From Microcaldota archaeon (lineage in GTDB: Archaea > Micrarchaeota > Micrarchaeia > Micrarchaeales > CABMGC01), in NCBI GenBank assembly GCA_021851985.1, contig JAJZOS010000056.1, positions 1 through 5,846 on the forward strand: DNA of 5,846 nucleotides. The letters run 5' to 3'. The translations under genes and the position numbers were made by a program. Positions 1 through 5,459 of this stretch are shown here, one piece after another. The first letter of the stretch is position 1, and every line of letters begins with the position of its first letter. Below the pieces are notes generated by a model. That model did no database searches, was not told the origin of the DNA, and saw nothing but the letters and a program-made list of their open reading frames with translations.

Positions 1-1
1 G

Positions 2-64
2 AAATCTATTGACAGATATCTATTTAGTTATCGGCCATATTTAAGCCCAGAGCCACCGCAATAG
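2..64 (+). CDS. possible 3' end of a plus-strand gene cut by the window edge
   Basis: The frame beginning at base 2 is open for 20 codons from the window edge and stops with TAG at 62-64. The residues (KSIDRYLFSYRPYLSPEPPQ) look like a plausible C-terminus, but 20 codons open by chance is not rare, and the other plus frames close sooner. Bases 65-125 then hold no reading frame, and a T-rich tract follows at 126-138. No family can be assigned. It could equally be non-coding flank. Confidence 0.2.
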   Translation, partial: KSIDRYLFSYRPYLSPEPPQ

Positions 65-125
65 TAGGATTCGAAGAAAAGTCTTATAATGACGTCGTGC
101 TAAAGTTTGGAATAGTCACTAAACT

Positions 126-138
126 CTTATTTTTATTT
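126..138 (+). terminator. T-rich tract, candidate archaeal terminator for plus-strand transcripts
   Basis: The plus strand reads CTTATTTTTATTT here, the kind of oligo-T run at which archaeal RNA polymerase releases. It lies downstream of the possible partial frame at 2-64 and overlaps the last codon(s) of the minus-strand thermopsin-like gene. No hairpin precedes it, and such tracts are common in AT-rich DNA. Confidence 0.25.
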
Positions 139-1299
139 CCCTTCTATCCAAGAAGCAACATTCGAATATTCCGTAGAATTGTATTTTGAACTGGGAAGCG
201 TCATGTTTGAGAAGAGGCTTTCTGCGCCTGCCGTGACTGAGGCGTAATTGCTACCTTGGGAAACCTGCAGGTTAATTGCATGCTCACCGGTATCCCATCC
301 ACTGCTGTACAAGGATGGAAACGGAACGAATGTGCCATTTGAATAATAAAACAACCACATGTCAGTTGCATTAAGGTTTGTGAATGTTGCATTTTGACCA
401 TATGACCCTCCACCAAATACAAACTCAGCATCATAGTAAGTATTGTTTGATGGAGTATATTTGTATGGAGTTACAAACAGATACGAAGACGTATCAGGTA
501 TAAGAAATGTGACATTATCATAGAAGTTTTTATAATCGTTCATTTCATATCCAAAATTTACTACAGGATAATTCCCAGAATTATTGATATGTATAACAGG
601 GCAGTATGTCATAGGTAGCGTATAGTTTTTAAAATACATGTATACAACTACAACCACATGTGTATTATTTGTAAATTTGTCATATATTGTTCCATTCATA
701 TCGTACTCATAAAGAGGATATGTTGCATCAGTTATATTCATATACGAAAACTTGCCATTCTTATAAATCTCTTGTTTTTTCATATCTCCATTGCCAGATA
801 GCGTTCTTTGAGAGATTTCTGGATTATAAGGGGAACTCATATTGTATATTGAATCTGCTATGGTATATTTTCTGGATGAGGTGTTGAATGCAATGGTGTT
901 TTGTAGCCAGTAGGTATAAGAATGGCCATTTGTAGAATTGATTACCAAATTGACATTTAATTGTAGTCCAGCGCCATATATTGATGCATTAGGAGGCGAA
1001 TCTGGAGTATATACCTGTATTGAGGATATATTTACGCATCCGAAGATGGCATTTGTAACAACTTGATAAGTGGACATATTATAGTATGGCATACGTTTAC
1101 CAGAAGATGATAAAATACCTAAACTGTTTGTTAGACCATAGCTCACCACTCCTTCGGAATAATTGTTATAACCAACAGTACCTGCAAATGGATTAAGCAC
1201 ATTGCTATTTGACTTGCCAGAAATTAAATTTATTGAAAACCATATAATGAGTATCAGAATTATTGCAACAATTGAGATATATAGATACTTCAATTTCAT
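133..1299 (-). CDS. thermopsin-like (peptidase A5) membrane-anchored surface protein
   Basis: A 388-residue protein starting at ATG 1299. Residues 5-27 are one strongly hydrophobic segment behind a short basic start (MKLK). It lacks a clear cleavage site, so it is probably a signal anchor with the rest outside the cell. The body matches the thermopsin pattern as I know it: SEGVVSYGLTN at 48-58, a GLQLNVNL strand at 111-118, YWLQN at 130-134 followed by ADSIYNMS at 148-155, YDNVTFLIP at 260-268, AEFVFGGGS at 291-299 and DTGEHAIN at 336-343. Thermopsins are pepstatin-insensitive acid proteases of acidophilic archaea, and the original Sulfolobus enzyme is about 340 residues, so this is full length. 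There are roughly 18-20 N-x-S/T sequons, implying heavy glycosylation, and two cysteines (88 and 233). Catalytic residues cannot be verified by eye, so activity is inferred. An SD site (1304-1310) and box A (1331-1340) support the start. Confidence 0.8.
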   Translation of the reverse strand: MKLKYLYISIVAIILILIIWFSINLISGKSNSNVLNPFAGTVGYNNYSEGVVSYGLTNSLGILSSSGKRMPYYNMSTYQVVTNAIFGCVNISSIQVYTPDSPPNASIYGAGLQLNVNLVINSTNGHSYTYWLQNTIAFNTSSRKYTIADSIYNMSSPYNPEISQRTLSGNGDMKKQEIYKNGKFSYMNITDATYPLYEYDMNGTIYDKFTNNTHVVVVVYMYFKNYTLPMTYCPVIHINNSGNYPVVNFGYEMNDYKNFYDNVTFLIPDTSSYLFVTPYKYTPSNNTYYDAEFVFGGGSYGQNATFTNLNATDMWLFYYSNGTFVPFPSLYSSGWDTGEHAINLQVSQGSNYASVTAGAESLFSNMTLPSSKYNSTEYSNVASWIEGK

Positions 1300-1303
1300 T
1301 TTT

Positions 1304-1310
1304 ACTCCAC
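1304..1310 (-). promoter_or_regulatory. Shine-Dalgarno site of the thermopsin-like gene
   Basis: The minus strand reads GTGGAGT; its GGAG core ends 5 nt before the ATG at 1299. It is a usable match to the archaeal anti-SD sequence and supports this start codon. Confidence 0.6.
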
Positions 1311-1330
1311 TTTTATCTGAATCAACTTGT

Positions 1331-1340
1331 ATTTATAAAG
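1331..1340 (-). promoter_or_regulatory. box A (TATA) of the thermopsin-like gene
   Basis: The minus strand reads CTTTATAAAT, a good archaeal TATA element. Its centre is about 26 nt upstream of base 1310, so transcription would begin at the edge of the SD site and give a leader of only about 11 nt. It lies in the 106-bp gap after the neighbouring surface gene, so the thermopsin-like gene appears to have its own promoter. Confidence 0.6.
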
Positions 1341-1380
1341 ATCCGCTCAGTTTTGGCGGTTATGAAATATAAGAACTGGT

Positions 1381-1407
1381 AAATTAAACTAGAAATACGA
1401 GGTATTT
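1381..1407 (-). terminator. small hairpin plus T-rich tail at the end of the surface-protein gene
   Basis: AAATAC (1393-1398) and GTATTT (1402-1407) form a perfect 6-bp inverted repeat around a 3-nt loop. The repeat overlaps two bases of the TAA stop of the 608-residue gene. Read on the minus strand, the T-rich sequence TTTCTAGTTTAATTT follows (1395-1381). This fits a transcript end, but the stem is AT-rich and weak. Archaeal termination generally needs only the T tract. Confidence 0.35.
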
Positions 1408-3232
1408 AAGCTTCTCCCAGGGGCTTACCAGGAATTTTAGGGGTGAAAAGATTCTGAAGCTGCTTTAGAATAGCGGATACTGTTGTTTTATAGTTTGCTG
1501 AACCTGAAGTTCCTGATTGGTCTGTGTTACCATTGGTACTAGTTCTCCATTTGCCTACAGCCATTGAGATAGATTCATTTCCATTTTTCATGGTTGTTTG
1601 AGTTACAATGCCTTCTACGCCAAAGAAGGTATAATTATTTGAACTGGAAGGATTGTTTAGGCTAAAATTCTTTAGATTAGGCATAATCGCAGTTACAGAA
1701 CCCTGAACTAGGCTTCCTGAACTGGATTCTGATGTGGAATTTGCACCTACCTGCCCATTAAAAATACCTATGTTTCCATTAAGGTCAAATAAACAGGGAA
1801 CTGAAAATGCTGCTGAAGCGCCCAATCCTGATTGGCTTATGTATACTTGGGACTTGGAAAGATTCTTGGTATTTATCATAGCCACCGCAGGGCCTACATT
1901 TATAGTTGCATCGTTGTTGTAATAATTAACTCCAAAATTAGCTTTCCAGATCCCAATTTCATAGTCGATAGGTTTGCTCTCAATGCAAGCCATAACCTGC
2001 TGATCATAGTAGTTTAATGCGTATTTTTCACTCGTTTCAAGAAATTTCCATTTCGACGGAGGTGATTGAAGGAATTTTCCTGCACTCATATTCAAACCAA
2101 TTGCTGAATCGGCATTTTCAACTGTGCTTTGCATTGTGTCACTTCTTGAAAGGTTTTTAAGGAAAGAGTAAATTACAGCCCATATATTTTGCGTTATGAA
2201 TGGATCTGTTCTGCTATAAACTACTTGGTTATGTGGAGTTACAACCACCCACCATCCTTTATCCATCTCCTGTGCAAGTGAACCTATCGGAGCTGCATTA
2301 TAAGCAGTATTGTTATTCGTTCCAGTAGTTATTTTACCTACGTTCTGCGCGGTGACTGTCTTAGGGCTGCCTACGTAGCTTCCGTGGCCGTTGGTGCTTG
2401 ATGGCATTGCTAGCTGTGTGCTTGAACTTCCCGATCCTGCGCCTGAAGAAGATGGGAGGCTTACGACTGAAAAATTAAGTTTGCCAGGTTTCGAAACAGA
2501 TGATGAAGTAGCCCAGGTACTTATGCCAAAATATAATGGGCCGAGCTCGTTAACTACAAATACGAGCGAATTATTACATTCTTTCAATGTATGTGTAGAT
2601 TGTTGAGTAGGCCATCTTCCTACTAAGTCTTTCGGATTGGAAGTTAACATGCCTACTGCATTTTCATTTGAATACGCTGCTATCTGCTGTTCAGTTAGCG
2701 CCGTATCGAAAATACCTATATAATAAATTGGTGAGGCAGTTGGAATGCCAGATGAAGTTGAATTATTGCCAAAATTTATGATAAATGGTCTGGCATTAGA
2801 ACTAACAGATATATCTACAATTTTATGTAGCGCTGAGCCTGCAGTATCGCTATACCAGGCATAGGATGTTCCATTGTAAACATAAGCATCTTCAACAGAT
2901 TTGGTCAATCCACCTATATCCGTAACTATAGTCCATGGTTTATTTTCAAATCTTGTTATAGCTTCAACACCTGCGGAGCCAACCGAGCTAACTACGCAGG
3001 TATTCTTTACTACAGCTGCAGATAACTTCCCTTTGCTCTCTGCTCCTGCGGTGGCAGGCATATGCGCAATCGCAGTACCGGCAAGCAAGGCAGTGGCGCT
3101 TATTCTCTCTGCTTTCCTGAATACATCTCTTAAGCCGCTTTCCCTGAGATTGACTGCTGATTCTGCAGTTCTCCTTGCATGCGCTATTTCAGTTCTCTGC
3201 CTGTTTTCCGGAACGCCTCTTGTAATCAGCAT
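1406..3232 (-). CDS. large exported Ser/Asn-rich protein with LamG/concanavalin-A-like segment
   Basis: A 608-residue protein when started at ATG 3232. An in-frame TTG at 3271 would add 13 residues, but it coincides with the TATA box, so the ATG is preferred. Residues 1-44 are unusually charged and Arg-rich. A moderately hydrophobic stretch follows (about 45-64), ending AGA-ES like a signal-peptidase site, so export is likely but the n-region is atypically long. Residues 170-190 (IYYIGIFDTALTEQQIAAYSN) are the usual C-terminal signature of LamG/ConA-like glycan-binding domains, and DLVGRWPTQ at 202-210 may open a second similar unit. A Ser/Gly linker lies at 257-272. Residues 320-560 are beta-rich and unrecognised. 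Four cysteines (79, 219, 416, 480) could form disulfides. No catalytic motif is seen. Role in adhesion or glycan binding is inference; it sits directly before the thermopsin-like gene but has a separate promoter. Confidence 0.7.
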   Translation of the reverse strand: MLITRGVPENRQRTEIAHARRTAESAVNLRESGLRDVFRKAERISATALLAGTAIAHMPATAGAESKGKLSAAVVKNTCVVSSVGSAGVEAITRFENKPWTIVTDIGGLTKSVEDAYVYNGTSYAWYSDTAGSALHKIVDISVSSNARPFIINFGNNSTSSGIPTASPIYYIGIFDTALTEQQIAAYSNENAVGMLTSNPKDLVGRWPTQQSTHTLKECNNSLVFVVNELGPLYFGISTWATSSSVSKPGKLNFSVVSLPSSSGAGSGSSSTQLAMPSSTNGHGSYVGSPKTVTAQNVGKITTGTNNNTAYNAAPIGSLAQEMDKGWWVVVTPHNQVVYSRTDPFITQNIWAVIYSFLKNLSRSDTMQSTVENADSAIGLNMSAGKFLQSPPSKWKFLETSEKYALNYYDQQVMACIESKPIDYEIGIWKANFGVNYYNNDATINVGPAVAMINTKNLSKSQVYISQSGLGASAAFSVPCLFDLNGNIGIFNGQVGANSTSESSSGSLVQGSVTAIMPNLKNFSLNNPSSSNNYTFFGVEGIVTQTTMKNGNESISMAVGKWRTSTNGNTDQSGTSGSANYKTTVSAILKQLQNLFTPKIPGKPLGEA

Positions 3233-3244
3233 GTGTACACCAAA

Positions 3245-3250
3245 CACCTC
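3245..3250 (-). promoter_or_regulatory. Shine-Dalgarno-like site before ATG 3232
   Basis: The minus strand reads GAGGTG, 12 nt before the ATG at 3232. The match is good but the spacing is longer than usual. It lies almost exactly where box A at 3271-3283 would place the transcript 5' end, so its use is uncertain. Confidence 0.35.
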
Positions 3251-3270
3251 ACAGATATACTTTTTATTCA

Positions 3271-3283
3271 AATATATAAATCT
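3271..3283 (-). promoter_or_regulatory. box A (TATA) of the large surface-protein gene
   Basis: The minus strand reads AGATTTATATATT, a near-consensus TATA element preceded by the purine-rich AAGGAAAG that resembles a BRE. The predicted start of transcription is near 3250, about 18 nt before ATG 3232. This placement argues against the upstream in-frame TTG at 3271, which would lie inside the TATA box. Confidence 0.6.
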
Positions 3284-3335
3284 TTCCTTAAGTATATGAT
3301 CAAATATGAAGATTCAATGTCCGAGGACAGATTGG

Positions 3336-3353
3336 ATAATATACAATAAAAAT
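3336..3353 (+). promoter_or_regulatory. candidate rightward box A before the GC-rich intergenic stretch
   Basis: The plus strand contains two overlapping AT-rich candidates, ATAATATACA at 3336-3345 and CAATAAAAAT at 3344-3353. Box A spacing of about 26 nt from these gives transcript starts near 3367 or 3375, just before the GC-rich stretch and the ATG/GTG at 3376/3378. The match to consensus is moderate, and AT-rich sequence makes chance hits easy. Confidence 0.35.
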
Positions 3354-3370
3354 GGTTATCTCTTTTAAGG

Positions 3371-3566
3371 AAACCATGTGCCGCTTGAAAGTTCAGCTGC
3401 AAGGCAAGGGGTAGCCCGGGCGAGGAGGTACAGGGTATCGCACGCGCTACATAAAATGGGAAGACTGTACATCGATCTTGAGTACATGTGCCTGAAGCTT
3501 TGTGCCCATATTTTTAGGCGCAGAAATTATTGGATTGCGTATCAACTCCCTAACATATGCCAATAA
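3371..3566 (+). other. unassigned GC-rich stretch: candidate structured RNA or 62-codon ORF
   Basis: This interval is visibly richer in G and C (about half in its first 130 bases) than the AT-rich DNA on both sides. Inverted repeats include GTAGC 3411-3415 with GCTAC 3446-3450, TGTAC 3466-3470 with GTACA 3482-3486, and TGTGCCT 3487-3493 with AGGCGCA 3516-3522 (one G-U pair). A GTG-start frame (3378-3566) would give 62 residues, Arg-rich in the middle, with no SD, no recognised motif and an unconvincing composition. An ATG at 3376 in another frame stops after 12 codons. A candidate box A precedes the stretch and a T-rich tract (3574-3587) follows it, which fits an independent transcript of about 200 nt. 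I looked for RNase P RNA (GAGGAAAGTCC), SRP RNA helix 8, 5S rRNA and tRNA T-loop signatures and saw none. Identity is unknown. Confidence 0.35.
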
Positions 3567-3573
3567 CAAAGCC

Positions 3574-3587
3574 TTTTTATCTTTTCC
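3574..3587 (+). terminator. T-rich tract between the unassigned stretch and rpoL
   Basis: The plus strand reads TTTTTATCTTTTCC, two short oligo-T runs that could end a transcript coming from the 3371-3566 stretch. TTTTTAT could instead act as a weak box A for rpoL, with a start near 3603. The sequence does not decide between these roles. Confidence 0.3.
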
Positions 3588-3590
3588 TTG

Positions 3591-3602
3591 AGAGAATAAT
3601 AC
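3591..3602 (+). promoter_or_regulatory. candidate box A for the rpoL operon
   Basis: AGAATAATAC-type sequence is centred about 26 nt before ATG 3623, the spacing expected for a leaderless transcript. Leaderless initiation would also explain why no SD is visible before this ATG. The consensus match is poor. Confidence 0.3.
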
Positions 3603-3622
3603 TACTATATTTGGTAGATATA

Positions 3623-3889
3623 ATGAAGCTTAACATCATAGAGGAAGAAGCGAAGAGCATGATAATAGAATTTGACGGCACCGACAGGGCTATACCCGAG
3701 TTGCTTAAGGACAAGCTAATGCAGAATAAGGATGTGGAATTTGCCAGCGTGATGAAAACGCACCCTGAGATCGGGCAACCAAGGTTGGTAGTCAAATCAG
3801 GAAAAAACGCGAAAAGCCTCGTATTGAAAGCTCTGGAAGATGTGGAAGAAGACATAAAAGAACTCTCCTCGCAGATGAATAAGAAATAA
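3623..3889 (+). CDS. rpoL: DNA-directed RNA polymerase subunit L (Rpo11/RpoL)
   Basis: An 88-residue protein, the usual size for archaeal subunit L, the counterpart of eukaryotic Rpb11. It pairs with subunit D to form the alpha-like platform on which RNA polymerase assembles. The family signature is clear: FDGTDRAIPELLKDKLMQN (about 17-35), the conserved loop and helix of the dimer interface; VEFASVMKTHPEIGQPRLVVKS at 38-59 with the HP..G.PRLVV hallmark; then a charged C-terminal helix. The frame is open upstream to an ATG at 3557, but those 22 residues are hydrophobic and foreign to the family, so ATG 3623 is the start. Its TAA overlaps the DUF99 ATG by one base, so the two genes are probably co-transcribed and translationally coupled. 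Confidence 0.9.
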   Translation: MKLNIIEEEAKSMIIEFDGTDRAIPELLKDKLMQNKDVEFASVMKTHPEIGQPRLVVKSGKNAKSLVLKALEDVEEDIKELSSQMNKK

Positions 3890-4443
3890 TGCCAATAAAA
3901 CAAGGTGCAAGGATACTTGCACTTGACGATGCGCCTTTTTCAAGGAAAGGGAAGACCGCATTAGTTATTGGAGTAATAGGCAGGCAGAGGATCATTGAAG
4001 GAGTGCTTTCCTTCAAGGTATATGTAGCAGGCGATGATTCTACTTCTAAAATTATCTTTGCCTTCAGAAGATCAAGGTTCAGGAGCCAGATAAAGGCGCT
4101 TGCGCTAAACGGCGGCACTCTTGCAGGTTTGAATATAGTGGATATGGTGAAGCTTAGGAAGGAGCTTAAGCTGCCAATACTCGCCATCACTAGAAGGCGC
4201 CCAATAAATGAGAGGTTGACAGAGGCGCTGGAGGCTTCTGGTGCAAGCAGGAAAAAAATAGAGCTGGCCAAGAGGAACTTCAATGCGTGCAAGTTATATA
4301 ACATGAATGGCTATTATATACAAAGTATTGGAATGGAGAAATTGGACGTTAAGATGCTTTCGCTGGAAGCTGCTGGCCTTCTCAGGCTAGCGCACCTTAT
4401 AGCAAGCGGCATAGCTAGGGGAGAATCGAAAGGCAGAATGTAG
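3889..4443 (+). CDS. DUF99 family protein (endonuclease V-like fold)
   Basis: A 184-residue protein, typical DUF99 length (PF01949). The family, found across archaea, is thought to share the RNase H-like fold of endonuclease V; its biochemical role is not established. Visible motifs in order: RILALDDAPF at 8-17 (family R.LGIDD.PF), IIEGVLSF at 35-42, SRFRSQIKALALNGGTLAGL at 62-81 followed by NIVDM at 82-86, PILAITRRRP at 96-105, the Tyr-Tyr-Ile segment near 142-144, and LRLAHLIASGIARGESKGR at 165-183. The usual PEPLR before the last motif is here AGLLR, so the Pro-Glu is lost. The paired acids D13 and D14 sit where an EndoV-like metal site begins. The start is ATG 3889, overlapping the rpoL stop as TAATG, with no separate SD; coupled translation is likely. 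Confidence 0.88.
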   Translation: MPIKQGARILALDDAPFSRKGKTALVIGVIGRQRIIEGVLSFKVYVAGDDSTSKIIFAFRRSRFRSQIKALALNGGTLAGLNIVDMVKLRKELKLPILAITRRRPINERLTEALEASGASRKKIELAKRNFNACKLYNMNGYYIQSIGMEKLDVKMLSLEAAGLLRLAHLIASGIARGESKGRM

Positions 4444-4448
4444 GAGGT
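4442..4448 (+). promoter_or_regulatory. strong Shine-Dalgarno site fused to the DUF99 stop codon
   Basis: AGGAGGT is a near-perfect match to the archaeal anti-SD sequence. Its first two bases are the last two of the DUF99 TAG stop, and it ends 3 nt before TTG 4452. It fixes that non-ATG codon as the start of the next gene; the next in-frame ATG is not reached until codon 47. Confidence 0.8.
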
Positions 4449-4451
4449 TCC

Positions 4452-5216
4452 TTGGATTTGCTCAAGAAGATATTTGGATGGAAGGAAAGCGTGACAGATA
4501 CCGCGTTGTATGACAATCATAAGCTCACAATATCTGAAAGCAGCTATGGCAAGACCCTCCGGTATGACGATGTCGTATATTCAAGAATAATGAATGGTTC
4601 CATCTACACTGGAGAGTACTGGGACTTCTTCTTGCCCCTAGCATATTATAAGAAAAAACCACGCATGCTCATGATAGGACTGGGGGGCGGCACAATACCA
4701 TATCAGCTCTATAAATTGATGGGAAATAATTTCGACCTCGATGTAGTAGAGAACAATGATGCCATGGTAAAACTATTTAGCAAATTCGCGGGAACTGAGG
4801 TCAAGATAAACCTGATAAATGGAGATGGTGCAGAATATGTGAAAACTTGTACATCGGCCTATGATGTGATAATACTTGACGCGTATAAGGGAGGTTTTGT
4901 TCCAGACGTCTTCCTGACCCCTGAATTCGTTGACAATGTTAGCAACTGCCTTAAGGACAAAGGAGTATATGGGATAAACTTTATTAGTTCTATGGCAGGC
5001 ACGGATAGATTCCGCTCGCATCTGACTTGCATAAAAGACAGGTTTTCAGTATATAGAGTAGATACATCGGGGTACAGCATAAATAAGATATTGTTATGCC
5101 TCAAGGCTATAAAGGAAGCAGAGATAATTGATGGAATAAAAGAGAATATGCCAATTACTGCAGAAAATAAGTATATACTCGAAGGGTATCTCAGGATGTT
5201 TGAGGTAGAGTCCTAG
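4452..5216 (+). CDS. spermidine synthase-like Rossmann protein (aminopropyl/methyltransferase fold)
   Basis: A 254-residue protein starting at TTG 4452, fixed by the SD at 4442-4448. It follows the spermine/spermidine synthase (PF01564) layout: a short beta N-terminal part with Y53-G54-E55 (family YQE/YGE region), MLMIGLGGGTIP at 72-83 (nucleoside-binding glycine loop), VVEND-like VVENND at 98-103 whose acid binds the ribose, NGDGAEYV at 123-130, and YDVIILDAY at 137-145 followed by LTPEFVDNV at 155-163. Classical spermidine synthases have D-[ST]-x-D-P after the DVI strand; here it is DAYKGG, so the second Asp that binds the amine substrate is missing. That pattern resembles the 'spermidine synthase-like' proteins of unknown activity, and polyamine synthesis should not be assumed. 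Last gene of the rpoL-DUF99 set; its TAG shares CTAG with the converging aEF1B stop. Confidence 0.75.
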   Translation: MDLLKKIFGWKESVTDTALYDNHKLTISESSYGKTLRYDDVVYSRIMNGSIYTGEYWDFFLPLAYYKKKPRMLMIGLGGGTIPYQLYKLMGNNFDLDVVENNDAMVKLFSKFAGTEVKINLINGDGAEYVKTCTSAYDVIILDAYKGGFVPDVFLTPEFVDNVSNCLKDKGVYGINFISSMAGTDRFRSHLTCIKDRFSVYRVDTSGYSINKILLCLKAIKEAEIIDGIKENMPITAENKYILEGYLRMFEVES

Positions 5217-5458
5217 AGAAGGCTTTCCTCTTCCACTTCGACTTCATTTACTCCTTTTATCTTGCGAAGCTTTTCTTCGAATGCGGAACTGCCTTCTGAA
5301 TCTTCATGCACAAAAAGAACTTTCAGCACTTTTATGCCGAATGCAACATCCTCAAGCTGCATACTTTTAGGCTGCAGCGTCTCTCTAACGTTCCTTCTTA
5401 CTTCCTCCTCCTCTCCGTTGTTCGGATATACTTTGAATAGTGTAGCTACTTTTGCCAT
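5213..5458 (-). CDS. translation elongation factor 1-beta (aEF1B)
   Basis: An 81-residue protein, slightly shorter than the usual 85-92 of archaeal EF-1beta, the nucleotide-exchange factor that recycles EF-1alpha from GDP to GTP. It opens MAKVATLFKVYP, the family's usual first strand, carries VAFGIKVLKVLFVHED (core strand with the conserved AFG.K.L) and ends with GVNEVEVEEESLL (family EGV..VEV.....L). The frame is open to an ATG at 5521, giving 102 residues, but those extra residues overlap the zinc-ribbon gene and have no family counterpart. ATG 5458 is 1 nt past the zinc-ribbon TGA and has an SD (GAGGGT, 5466-5471) with 7-nt spacing. The pair is an operon, an arrangement known in many archaea. 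Confidence 0.9.
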   Translation of the reverse strand: MAKVATLFKVYPNNGEEEEVRRNVRETLQPKSMQLEDVAFGIKVLKVLFVHEDSEGSSAFEEKLRKIKGVNEVEVEEESLL

Positions 5459-5459
5459 A

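Noticed and set aside
201..434. 77-codon minus-strand frame inside the thermopsin-like gene
   Set aside because: It lies wholly inside the thermopsin-like gene in another frame, with no motif, SD or promoter.
1342..1362. CCGC...GCGG inverted repeat between the two surface genes
   Set aside because: It is only a 4-bp stem with a long loop and no T tract positioned to act as a terminator; it is likely chance.
2901..3299. 132-codon plus-strand frame opposite the start of the large surface protein
   Set aside because: It is antisense to the leader and export segment of a well-supported gene. Its hydrophobic, Ala/Pro/Ser/Thr-rich composition is what the complement of that sequence gives, and it has no start signals.
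3391..3450. possible tRNA-like fragment (GTTCAGCTGC, GTAGCCCGGGC)
   Set aside because: The T-loop-like and D-arm-like pieces are in the wrong order and no acceptor stem or anticodon arm can be built. A permuted tRNA would need both halves, which are not seen.
3371..3570. RNase P RNA, SRP RNA or 5S rRNA
   Set aside because: The universally conserved segments of each (for example GAGGAAAGTCC for RNase P, the GGAA-loop helix 8 of SRP RNA) are absent.
3577..3903. 108-codon minus-strand frame opposite rpoL
   Set aside because: It is the reverse complement of the conserved RpoL coding region, with no independent evidence.
3792..4304. 170-codon minus-strand frame opposite rpoL and DUF99
   Set aside because: It spans the antisense of two conserved genes. 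Its Ser/Leu-rich composition is typical of an antisense shadow.
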